Part shown: piece after piece, positions 1 through 8,838 of the stretch | How positions within the stretch are numbered: position 1 is the stretch's first letter | How the letters are laid out: each line of letters begins with the position of its first letter | Origin: CAWUJK01 sp964586815 | Lineage (GTDB): Bacteria > Patescibacteriota > Gracilibacteria > BD1-5 > UBA6164 | Direction of reading: 5' to 3' | Length of the DNA: 10,587 nt | NCBI GenBank assembly: GCA_964586815.1 | Contig: CAZPIB010000030.1 | Span: forward strand, 1 to 10,587 | The notes under the pieces: generated by a model | The model's input: only the letters and a program-made list of their open reading frames with translations | Told to the model about the DNA's origin: nothing | Databases searched by the model: none | Program-made: the position numbers and the translations under genes

Positions 1-2
1 AT

Positions 3-230
3 GATTGAATATATAATACAGCTGATATGAATAAATACGGTTCAATATTTCATTTATGAGGAGCTAATGGTGTGTGAAACTTACACTTTGCAAATTGAAT
101 AGCTAATAATATTTTTGTTCGTGGGTCTGATGCTACTCATACTATTAGTGCAGGAATATTTGCATTAAAATTATCTTGGACTTCTAGTAGTTCCTTTCAT
201 ACTGTAGGCTTCCGTTGTGTAACCTTTTAA
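3..230 (+). CDS. C-terminal fragment of an FGE/C-type-lectin-fold surface protein, probable DGR target (5' end outside window)
   Basis: Partial gene, 75 codons plus TAA, open from the window edge when UGA is read as Gly (four in-frame UGA, at 6, 57, 75 and 96). The visible product ends in SAGIFALKLSW, a Ser/Thr/His-rich stretch, then VGFRCVTF. An AG(V/I)FAL segment followed by a terminal GFRC is characteristic of the formylglycine-generating-enzyme/C-type-lectin fold C-termini in DGR target proteins and in related CPR surface proteins. Binding of an external ligand is the known role of such domains; the ligand here is unknown. Codon use differs from the rest of the window: it has two CGT arginines, GGG, GGC, TCC and TTC, all rare further on. 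A terminator lies about 100 bases downstream. No N-terminal domain or signal peptide can be seen because the gene is cut. An ordinary FGE-like or pilin-like surface protein without diversification is the alternative. Confidence 0.7.
111..227 (+). other. Putative DGR variable region
   Basis: Within the fragment, codons 126-149 (encoding SDATHTIS) all end in T. Codons 174-203 (encoding SWTSSSSFHT) all end in T or C except the single TGG. Between them lies the conserved AGIFALKL block, whose codons are mostly A-ending, so the T/C bias is confined to the two blocks. In DGR targets, AAY (Asn) codons of the template repeat are mutated at their adenines and become NNY codons, giving this pattern around fixed positions. 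The 3' end GTA GGC TTC CGT TGT GTA (204-221) is GC-richer than its surroundings and sits where the initiation-of-mutagenic-homing element would lie. The codon pattern is observed; the DGR role is inferred, since no template repeat or reverse transcriptase is visible. Confidence 0.5.
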
Positions 231-259
231 TATTTACTTGTATATTTTTTCTTAAACAA

Positions 260-305
260 GAGACCGGTCTTGTGAACTAATAATATTTAACTAAAGACCG
301 GTCTC
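260..305. repeat. GC-rich 12-bp inverted repeat with 22-nt spacer
   Basis: GAGACCGGTCTT (260-271) and AAGACCGGTCTC (294-305) are perfect reverse complements. Each arm also contains the 10-bp palindrome AGACCGGTCT (261-270 and 295-304), so the same DNA can be read as two direct copies of a palindrome with centres 34 bp apart. It starts 30 bases after the stop of the putative DGR target. No T-run follows it on the plus strand, so a plain terminator is unlikely. In well-studied DGRs a hairpin or cruciform just downstream of the variable region helps target recognition, and the position here fits. A pair of operator sites is the alternative. Confidence 0.75.
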
Positions 306-332
306 AAAAAAGCCAAAGAAAAAATGGTTATT

Positions 333-363
333 AAAAAAACTTTTGAATTTCAAGAGTTTTTTT
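333..363 (+). terminator. Intrinsic terminator after the first gene
   Basis: A run of A followed by CTTTTGAA pairs with TTCAAGAG followed by a run of T. The stem is long and A-T dominated with one G-U pair, and the transcript continues into a U-rich tract. It lies between the first gene and rpoB, so it would end the upstream transcript and insulate rpoB. Confidence 0.6.
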
Positions 364-370
364 ATATAAT
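343..370 (+). promoter_or_regulatory. Candidate rpoB promoter overlapping the terminator
   Basis: A perfect TATAAT (365-370) lies 16 bases after TTGAAT (343-348), which matches the -35 consensus at four of six bases. Transcription would start near 377, giving an rpoB leader of about 80 nt. A second TATAAT at 440-445 would give an almost leaderless mRNA but has no clear -35. Such matches are cheap in AT-rich DNA, so confidence is low. Confidence 0.3.
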
Positions 371-458
371 TTTTTTAATTGGAATACCTTTGATTTTGTA
401 ATGGTTGGAATGGTAGGCCTATTTTTGTGTTATTTATTTTATAATTTACTTATAGCAA

Positions 459-3400
459 ATGCCAAAACAAACTGCTAAGAATAAAGAAATTGGTTCATTG
501 TATGATATAAAAGGAAGGCATTATTTTACTGATGATACTTCTATTGCTGGTTTTCCAGATTTACTTGAAGTACAACTTGAATCTTATAATAGCTTTCTAA
601 CTGAATGACTTGATAAAGTTTTTTCTAATGCTTTTCCTATTGAGGATCATTCTGAAGAAAAAGTAAGTATATTTTATAAGGGAATAAAAATTGAAGAACC
701 TAAATATTCTATTGAAGAATGTGTTAGAAAAAATCTAAACTATGATGCTCCTATGAAATGCAAGCTTGAAATGCTTAATAAAGAAACAGGTGAAATAAAA
801 GAACAAGAAGTTTATATGGGTTGAGTACCTATTATGACTGAAGATGCTAAATTTATTATAAATTGAATTGAAAGGGTTATTGTTAATCAAATTATAAGAT
901 CAACAGGTATTTTTTTTACTAGAAATGAAGGTATTTATTCTCTTAAAGTTATTCCTGCAAAAGGTTCTTGGTTTGAAATTGATATAGAAAAAAAAGGTAT
1001 TATTAATGTAAAAATTGATAAAAAAAGAAAATTGCCAATCTCAGTTTTACTAAGAGCTTTTGGACTTGAGACAAATGCTGAAATTCTTGATATATTTTCT
1101 GATCTTTGAGAAGAGGTTATTATTAATCATATTGCTCCAACTTTAGAAAAAGACAAAACAACTACTAGACTTGAGGCTCTTCACACTTTATATAAATTAT
1201 TAAGACCAGGAGATCTTGCTACCGATGAAAGAGTTGAAGAATTATTTGATGTTACTTTTAGAGATAATAAAAGATTTGATCTGTGAGAAATTGCTAGAAT
1301 GAAAATGACTTCAAAACTTGGTATTAAAACTAAGTATACTGATGAAAATGGTAAATTTTTAAGTTTAAATGATTTAGTTACAGCACTTAAATATTACTTA
1401 AATCTTAGAGAGTGAATTCAGGGTTTTGAAACTGATGATATTGATCATCTAGCAAATAGAAGAATTAGATCTGTTTGAGAATTAGTATGAGATAAAATCA
1501 AAGTTGGTATTGCTAGAATGGAAAGAATTGCAAAAGATAGAATGACAATTTTAGAGCTTGAAGATGCTACTCCAGGTACTTTTATAAATTCTAGACCAGT
1601 TGTTGCTATTTTGAAGGAATTTTTTGGTAGTTCACAACTATCTCAATTTATGGATCAATCAAATCCACTTTCTGAAATTGCTCATAAAAGAAGAATTACA
1701 GCTATGGGTCCAGGTTGATTAACTAGAGAAAGAGCTAGTTTTGAGGTAAGAGATGTTCATCCTACTCAATATGGTAGAATATGTCCTATTGCTACTCCAG
1801 AAGGACCAAATATTTGACTTGTACTACATTTAGCTACATATGCAAAAGTAGATAAATATGGTTTTTTAATTACTCCTTTTAGAGAAGTAAAACATAGTGT
1901 AAAAAATGACTGAAAAGATGCTATAAATAAAATTACTTTAACTGATATCATAGGAGATGATTGAAGTATAGTAATAAAAGAAAAAAAATATATAACTGAA
2001 AAAGATGCAAAAGCATTTAAAAATAAAATAAAAGATAAACAAATAGAGGTAAGAGGGTACTTAGCTAATAGTTTTGAGTATTTTGATGCAGAAGCTGAAA
2101 AAGTTATTACTATTGCTGAAGCTAATACACAAATAGATGAGTATGGAAACTTTACTAATACTAGATTACCAGCAAGACATAAATCAGTACCTACTCTTTC
2201 ATATGTAAGAGAGGTTACTCATATTGATGTTTCTCCAAAACAAATAATGTCTGTTGAAACTAGTCTTATTCCTTTTATGGAGCATGATGATGCTACTAGG
2301 GCTGAGATGGGTTCAAATATGATGAGGCAAGCAGTACCTTTAGTTAGACCAGAGGCTCCAATTGTAGGAACTTGAATGGAAAGAATTATTTGAGAAAGGT
2401 CTGGTTATGTTGTAGTAGCAATAGATGACTGAGAAGTTATTTGAGTAGATGCTAAGCATATATCTGTTTTATATAAAAATTGAAATCAAAAATTATATAA
2501 GCTAAAAACTTTTTGAAGATCAACTCATGATATGATTATTTATCAAAAACCTATGGTCTCTAGAGGTGAAAAATTTAAAAAAGGTCATCTTTTAACTGAT
2601 GGACAAGCAATTGATAAATGAGAATTAGCTCTTTGAAGAAATCTTACTATTGCATATATGCCTTGGAAATGATTTAATTTTGAGGATGCAATTATTATTT
2701 CAGAAAAAGTGATTCAGTGAGATTATTATACATCAGTTCATATTAAAGAATATTCTATTGATGTGAGAGAAACTAAGCTTGGTGCTGAACAAACTACTGA
2801 TGATATTCCTAATGTATCAAGTATTAAATTAAAAGATCTGTGAGATGATTGAGTTGTTAGAATTGGTGCAAATGTACAAGGTGGAAGTATATTAGTTTGA
2901 AAAATTACCCCAAAAGGAGAGCAAGATTTAACTCCGGAAGAAAGATTATTAAGAGCAATTTTTGGTGATAAATCAAAAGATGTAAAAGATAGTTCTCTTA
3001 GATTACCTTCAGGTCAAGGTTGAAAAGTTTTGAATGTAGAGGTTCTTAGAAAAGAAAATGGTGATAATTTGCCTACTTGAGTATTTATGCAAGTAAAAGT
3101 ATTTGTTGCTGCTACTCGTAAACTTGAAGTAGGAGATAAAATGGCAGGTAGACATGGTAATAAATGAATTGTTTCAAAAATAGTTCCAGTTGAAGATATG
3201 CCTTTTGATAAAGATGGTAATGCTGTTGATATTATACTAAATCCACTTTGAGTAGTTTCAAGAATGAATATTGGACAAATACTTGAAGTACATGCTTGAG
3301 CTGCTGCTAAAAAATTATGAATTACAGTTGCTACACCAATTCTTAACTGAATTTCTGTAGAACAAGTAGATAATTTACTTATAAAAGCAGGTCTAGAAAG

Positions 3401-3914
3401 TGATGGTAAATTGCAATTATTTGATTGAGAAACAGGTGAAGCATTCAAAGAAAGAACAGTTGTTGGTCAAAAATATATGTTGAAATTACATCATTTAGTT
3501 GAAGAAAAAATTCATGCTAGAAATGTTTGACCATATTCTATGGTTACTCAACAACCTCTTGGTTGAAAGGCTCAAAATTGAGGACAAAGATGGTGAGAAA
3601 TGGAAGTATGGGCTTTAGAAGCATATGCTGCTTCAAATATTCTACAAGAAATGATCACAATTAAATCTGATGATGTTGCTGGTAGAACTCAAGCTTATGA
3701 GGCTATTATTAAATGAACTCCAATCAAAAAACCAAATATTCCAGAATCATTTAATGTATTAATAAAAGAGCTGCAAGCTATTTGATTAGATGTAGATTTA
3801 TTAGATAAAGAAGAATTATTAGATAAAGAAGATGAAATTAGAGCTAGATATGAAGAAATTATTGCAATTGAAAGTAAAGTTTTAAATTCAGATAATTCTG
3901 AAGATAAAAAATAA
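459..3914 (+). CDS. rpoB: DNA-directed RNA polymerase subunit beta
   Basis: Encodes a 1151-aa beta subunit, which with beta' forms the RNA polymerase active centre. Family signatures in order: NGIERVIVNQ at 135-144; the rifampicin-pocket segment beginning FFGSSQLSQF and running to about residue 416; then GPGG, VRDVHPTQYGR and TPEGPNIGL; DDATRAEMGSN from 610; FNFED with acidic pair E742/D743 (E. coli E813/D814); and K894-MAGRHGN-K902 (E. coli K1065/K1073). About 39 in-frame UGA codons fall at conserved glycines, for example in GPGG, where GGT and UGA stand side by side. It is shorter than E. coli RpoB (1342 aa) because the lineage-specific insertions of that protein are absent. The start ATG is followed by a plausible N-terminus, but no Shine-Dalgarno sequence precedes it. 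The C-terminal tail carries a small tandem duplication. rpoC follows after 59 bases. Confidence 0.97.
3798..3833 (+). repeat. 18-bp in-frame tandem duplication in the RpoB tail
   Basis: Two adjacent 18-base units (3798-3815 and 3816-3833) differ only at the last base and encode LLDKEE then LLDKED. They lie in the non-conserved acidic C-terminal tail, after the last segment alignable to other beta subunits. This looks like replication slippage. Confidence 0.85.
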
Positions 3915-3973
3915 GAAAAATAATTTTTTTCTTAAAAAATACGCTAAATTTAAAAATTAATAAATAAAAAATC

Positions 3974-6900
3974 ATGGCTTTTGAAAAATCATTAGATAAC
4001 TTTTTAAATGATAAAATTACTGATTTTAACCAAATTGGTGATTGAATCTGAAAAAAAGATGTAACTGAGTGAAAAAATTTAGATAATCTTGCTTGAATTG
4101 CTTTATGAATTACTTCTCCAGAAAAGATTAGAGAAGTATCTCATGGTAGAATTTTAATATCTGAAACTATAAATTATAGAACACAAAAACCAGAAAGATG
4201 ATGACTATTTTGTCAACAAATTTTTGGCCCTATGAAAAACTATGAGTGTGCTTGTGGTAAATATAAAAGAATTAAATATAAAGGAGTTGTTTGTGAGAGA
4301 TGTTGAGTTGAAGTAACAAAAACTTCAGCTAGAAGAGAGAGAATGGGGCATATTGATTTATATGCACCAGTTGCTCATATTTGGTTTATGAAATCTGTTC
4401 CTAGTAGAATAGGATTACTTCTTGATCTTCCTGTTAAAAAACTAGAACAAATTGTATATTTTGCTTCATATATTATTACTGATGTATATGAAGAAAAAAG
4501 AGTTGATTCTTTAAAAGAACTTGAAGATAGATTCAAAGTTATAAAAACAGAAATGCAAAAAGAAATACAAAAAGAAGTTAATGAACTTAAAATAAAAAAA
4601 GAATCAAAGCAGTTAACAGCTAAAAAATTTGCAGAATCAGAAGCAATGGCTATGAAATCTCTTGATGACTTAGATGAAGAATTTGAAGAATTAAGAATAA
4701 GTCTTAAATGATTAAAAGAAGGTGAAGTAATTTGAGAGCTTGAATATAGGGTTTTAAATGAGAAATTTCCACATGTATTTGAGTGAGGAACTGGTGCTGA
4801 ATATTTACAAAAACTTTTATCAAGAATAGATTTAAAAAAGTTTATTCATAATAGACAAGTTGAACTAAAATCAGCAACTCAAATAAAACAAAAAAAATTA
4901 ATGCAAAAAATTAAATTAGCATCTAATTTACTTAAATCAAATCAAAAACCAGAATGGTTTATTTTAAATGCTCTTCCTATTTTACCACCAGATCTTAGAC
5001 CAATGATTCAACTTGATGGTTGAAGATTTGCTTCAAGTGATTTAAATGATTTATATAGAAGAGTTATAAATAGGAATAATAGACTTAAAAAATTAATAGA
5101 CCTTGGAGCTCCTGATGTTATTTTAAAAAATGAAAAAAGAATGCTTCAAGAGTCAGTTGATATGCTTATTACTGGTGAAACTAGAAGTAATAAAAACTGA
5201 TTTGTTTCTGCAAATAAGAAAAAATTAAAATCTCTAACTGAAATACTAAAAGGTAAACAAGGTAGATTTAGACAAAACTTACTATGAAAAAGGGTAGATT
5301 ATTCTGCTAGATCTGTAATTGTTGTTGGTCCAAATCTTAAAATGGATGAGTGTGGAATACCTAGAAAAATGGCATTAATCTTATTTAAACCATTTATTAT
5401 TTCAAAATTGATTGAAGATTGAGTTGTTTATAATATTAAACATGCTGAAAAAATAATAGAGCATTCAGATAAACAAGTATGGGATGCTTTGGATGAAGTT
5501 ATTGAAGATAAATATGTTTTAATGAATAGAGCACCTACTCTTCATAGGCTTTCAGTTCAAGCATTTAGACCAGTTTTAATTGATTGAAAAGCAATTCAGC
5601 TTCACCCACTTACTTGTTGAGCATTTAATGCAGATTTTGATGGTGATCAAATGGCAGTTCACTTGCCTCTTACACCAAAAGCTCAAGCTGAAGCTAGAGA
5701 ATTAATGGTAACTTCAAAAAATCTTTTAGCTCCTTCAAGTTGAGAACCAATTGTTGCTCCTTCTCAGGATATGATTCTTTGAGCATATTATGTTACAGCA
5801 ATTAGAAAAGGAGCTAAGTGAGAATGACAAGTATTTTCATCTATACTAGATATTACTCAGGCTTATGAGGCTTGAGCAGTTGAAATGAAGGCTCTTATAA
5901 GAGTTAGAATAAATTGAAAAATTATAGAAACCAATTATGGTAGACTACTATTTAATGAAATAGTTCCAGAAGGATTATGATTTATTAATGTAACTCTTAA
6001 GAAAAAAGCTTTACAAAAAATATTAGCTGAATCTTTTGAAAAATTAGGTTCAGAAACTACTGCTCATTTTGTAGATAAAATTAAAGATTTTTGATATAAA
6101 TATTCTACTATTTCTGGACTTTCTATTTCGAAAAATGATATGCTTACTCCAGAAAATAAAGATGGCTTATTAGAAATAGCAGAAGAAAAAATTAAAGTTA
6201 TTGGTAAAAAAACTTGGGCTTGATTTCTTACTTCTGAAGAAAAAACAACTCAATCTGTAAGGGTTTGGGCTTGAGTTAAAAAAGAGATAGAGGCTGAAAT
6301 GAAGGTTTTATTTCCTGATGAAAATCATATTTTTAATATGATTGATTCTGGAGCTAGATGAAATATTTGAAATCTTACTCAACTATGTGGTATGAAATGA
6401 TTAGTAGCATCAGCTTCATGAGATACAATTGAGCTTCCAATTAAATCAAATCTAAAAGAATGATTTTCAACTCTTGAATACTTTATTGCAACACATGGTT
6501 GAAGAAAAGGTAAAGCAGATACTGCACTAAAAACAGCTCAATCTGGTTATCTTACCAGAAGACTAGTTGATGCATCACAAAATATTATTGTAAAAGATGA
6601 TGATTGTAAAACTGTTCATTCAAAAATAGTTAACAGAAAACAAGAACAGTGAGTATTTAATGAATCTTTTGAAGATAGATTATTTTCTCATACAATTGCA
6701 ATTACTAAAAAAGATGATAAAGGGAATACAATAATTGAAGAATGAACTGTAATAGATAAAAAAGTTTTAGAAATAATAAATGCTAATAAAATTGATGATT
6801 TAAGTATTAGATCTGTTCTTACCTGTGAGTCTGAAGGGTGAGTTTGTAAAAAATGTTATGGTTTAGATTTAGGTTTAAGTTGTAATGTTGAAATTGGTAC

Positions 6901-8002
6901 TCCAGTTTGAGTAATTGCTGCTCAGTCTATTTGAGAGCCAGGTACTCAACTTACTATGAGAACTTTTCATTCTGGTTGAGTAGCTCAAGAATGATGAGAT
7001 ATGACTCAAGGTTTAGCTAGAGTTGAAGAATTATTTGAAGCTAGAATTCCTAAGCTTGAAGCAGAAATTGTTGATATTGATTGAGTAATACAAATAGATA
7101 ATCTTGATGATAAAATTGTTGTAAAAATTACTTCAAGGCAAATAAAAAAAGAAGAATACTATTATAGTTCAAAATTTGAAGTTGCTGTTAAAGTTTGAAA
7201 TTGTGTAAAAGCAAAACAAATTATTGCTAGAAATAAAGCTGAAAAACAAAGACTTACAACTAAATTTCCTTGAATTGTTAGAAAAATAGAAAATTGAGTT
7301 ATTATAATAGAAGATGAAATTCCTAGAAGTTATGAATACAGCTTTGAGTTAGGTAAAACTCTTTTAGTTACTGATGGACAAGAAGTAAAAGCTTGAGAGA
7401 AACTAACTTCTTGAGCATTAAATATCTCAAAACTTATGGAAGTAGCTTGAGTTACAATAGCTGAACAATATATTGTTGATGAAATTAAATCTATATATTC
7501 TTCTCAAGGACAAACTGTAAATTCAAAACATATTGAGCTTGTTGTTAGACAAATGTTTTCAAAAGTTAGAATTTTAGATAAATGAGACTCAGAATTTTTT
7601 CCAGGTGATATAATTGATATTATTACTTACAAAAAAACAGCTGATGAACTAATTAGAGATGGTAAGAAAGCACCGTTTGGTGAAAGGCTATTGCTTTGAA
7701 TAACTAAAATATCACTTTATACTGAATCATGGCTTTCAGCAGCTTCTTTTCAAGAAACTGTAAGAGTATTAGTTGAAGGTTCTGTTTCAGCTAAAATTGA
7801 TAAATTAAAAGAATTAAAAGAAAATGTTATTATTGGTAGATTAATTCCAGCTTGAAAACAATATAGAAAACTTGTTTGAAGAGAAATTGAATCTGATAAT
7901 ATAAGTGAAGAATATTTTAATGCTGAAGATCTTGAAGAAGATATTTCTGTTAGAAAATTAGAAGAATTAAATGCAAAACATGAACATGAAAGTGATTTTT
8001 AA
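3974..8002 (+). CDS. rpoC: DNA-directed RNA polymerase subunit beta'
   Basis: Encodes a 1342-aa beta' subunit, which carries the catalytic Mg2+ site of RNA polymerase. Visible landmarks: N-terminal zinc-binding cysteines C92, C94, C107 and C110 (spacing as in E. coli C70/72/85/88); a Lys/Glu-rich predicted coiled coil at about 173-245; GRFRQNLLGKRVDYS from 430; the catalytic NADFDGD at 552-558 with D554, D556 and D558; a second zinc site C878, C951, C958, C961; the trigger loop from MRTFH at 995-999; and the C-terminal ESWLSAASFQET from 1251 followed by IGRLIPAG. The large insertion found in the E. coli trigger loop (SI3) is absent. About 52 in-frame UGA codons encode Gly, including tandem UGA-UGA pairs. 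The N-terminus is about 22 residues longer before the first zinc site than in E. coli. The ATG has an A/T-only leader and no Shine-Dalgarno sequence. Probably co-transcribed with rpoB. Confidence 0.97.
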
Positions 8003-8034
8003 ATTTTAAAAATTATATTTTTATTTAAAAACTT

Positions 8035-8061
8035 TTGACTTTTTTTAAAAATCTATATAGT
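8035..8061 (+). promoter_or_regulatory. Candidate promoter for rplJ-rplL
   Basis: TTGACT (8035-8040) and TATAGT (8056-8061) each match consensus at five of six bases, with a 15-base spacer, slightly shorter than ideal. The start would fall near 8068, just before the L10 leader motif, as expected for an autonomous leader transcript. Without it, rplJ would depend on read-through from rpoC; no strong terminator is seen in between. Confidence 0.4.
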
Positions 8062-8077
8062 ATTATTACTTTCTAAT

Positions 8078-8113
8078 ATTGTAGACAGTAGGCAAGTTAA
8101 GTCCTACCTAGGT
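8078..8113 (+). promoter_or_regulatory. Ribosomal protein L10 leader (L10-binding RNA)
   Basis: The sequence holds GTAGACAGTAGG (8081-8092), a short loop with TTAAG, then CCTACCTAGGT (8103-8113). GTAGG pairs with CCTAC, and the flanking AGACA and AGGT strands resemble the internal loop of the conserved L10-leader family found before rplJ in many bacteria. L10, or the L10/L12 complex, binds this element and represses its own operon. It lies 103 bases upstream of the rplJ start and is followed by a terminator-like hairpin. It is recognised by motif and position only. Confidence 0.65.
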
Positions 8114-8147
8114 AAAAGAAAAGAAAATAGTTAAAATATAAAAAACT

Positions 8148-8187
8148 AATTCTCTTTTTATTACTTAATAAAAAGAGAATTTTTTTT
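8148..8187 (+). terminator. Attenuator hairpin upstream of rplJ
   Basis: A perfect 15-bp stem (8148-8162 with 8167-8181), loop ACTT, running into eight T residues (8180-8187): a textbook intrinsic terminator shape. It lies between the L10 leader motif and the rplJ start, with no gene ending nearby other than rpoC 145 bases upstream. The likely role is premature termination of the rplJ-rplL transcript when L10 occupies the leader. A purine-rich stretch at about 8113-8129 could compete for the U/C-rich left arm as an antiterminator; that is inference. Confidence 0.75.
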
Positions 8188-8215
8188 ATACTTATATATA
8201 ATAATTTAAAATACA

Positions 8216-8743
8216 ATGGCTCTTACTAAAGCACAAAAAAGTAAAGTATTAAATCAATTAAAAGATTTAATATCTGAGGCTAAGTCAATTGGTTTCACAA
8301 CTAATACTAGCTTAACAGTTGAAGAAATTACAAAACTAAGAATAAGCTTAAGAGAAGTTGATGCTACTTTTACTCTTGCTAAAAAAACTCTTATTAAAAT
8401 TGCTTTTAAAGAAGTATTTAATATAGAAATAAGTGATGAATTACTTCCTAATCAAATTGCACTAGTTGTTTCAACTACTGATGCTATTTCTGGTTTGAGT
8501 AAAGTAAATGATTTTAAAAAAGAAACTAAAGAAAAAATTGAGTGGACTGGATCATTCTTTGAATGAGAATTAAAAGATGCAGAATCTACAAAAATTATTG
8601 CTTCTATGCCATCAAGAGATACTCTTCTTGGAAGAATGGTTTGATCTTTACAATCTCCACTATCAAAATTTGCAAGATTACTTGATGCTATATCTAAAAA
8701 TAAAGCTGAAAAAGAAGGAGCCTCTACTACTTGAGAAAAATAA
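8216..8743 (+). CDS. rplJ: 50S ribosomal protein L10 (uL10)
   Basis: A 175-aa protein that anchors L7/L12 dimers to 23S rRNA at the base of the ribosomal stalk. It begins MALTKAQKSKVLNQL, as L10 does, with the N-terminal rRNA-binding domain (about 1-130) including the AKKTLIKIA segment. The C-terminal part has the family's PSRDTLLGRM and LQSPLSKFARLLDAI helices, which bind L7/L12. Three in-frame UGA codons lie in the last third (after FFE, in MVGSL and near the C-terminal TTGEK); under the standard code the protein would end early. Length is usual for L10. No Shine-Dalgarno sequence is present. rplL follows after 95 bases. Control probably runs through the L10 leader and attenuator just upstream. 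Confidence 0.95.
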
Positions 8744-8758
8744 TTTCATATTTGGTAT

Positions 8759-8784
8759 ACTAACTCTCAAAATAGAGAGTTAGT
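8759..8784 (+). repeat. Hairpin in the rplJ-rplL gap
   Basis: ACTAACTCTC (8759-8768) and GAGAGTTAGT (8775-8784) form a perfect 10-bp stem with loop AAAATA. No U-run follows, so it is not a typical terminator. A second weaker hairpin (CTAACT/AGTTAG, 8787-8802) follows directly. A role in RNA processing or in stabilising the rplL message, which is needed in excess over rplJ, is possible but inferred. Confidence 0.65.
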
Positions 8785-8838
8785 TACTAACTATTAAGTT
8801 AGAACTTAATTATATTTATAAATTAATAAAAAAATATT

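Noticed and set aside
324..478. Two tiny hydrophobic open frames of 25 codons each (324-401 and 401-478) joined by an overlapping TAATG.
   Set aside because: The first covers the terminator hairpin and the second runs into the rpoB start. AT-rich sequence readily gives Phe/Leu/Ile-rich short frames, and no start signal supports either.
3014..3448. Minus-strand open frame of 144 codons inside rpoB (and a shorter one at 1766-1951).
   Set aside because: Antisense to strongly conserved rpoB sequence, with Ser/Thr-rich low-information translation and no family resemblance.
3912..3934. 9-bp A/T hairpin over the rpoB stop codon as a possible terminator.
   Set aside because: The stem has one G-C pair and is followed by A residues, not a U-tract; at most a pause site, and rpoB-rpoC are best read as one operon.
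459..8002. Appearance of heavily broken rpoB/rpoC pseudogenes with dozens of stop codons.
   Set aside because: Every internal stop is UGA, always at a Gly position, with no TAA/TAG and no frameshift across the two genes. This is recoding, not decay.
8007..8023. 7-bp A/T hairpin just after the rpoC stop as a terminator.
   Set aside because: It contains no G-C pair and would be too weak; the strong hairpin at 8148-8187 is the only convincing one in this gap.
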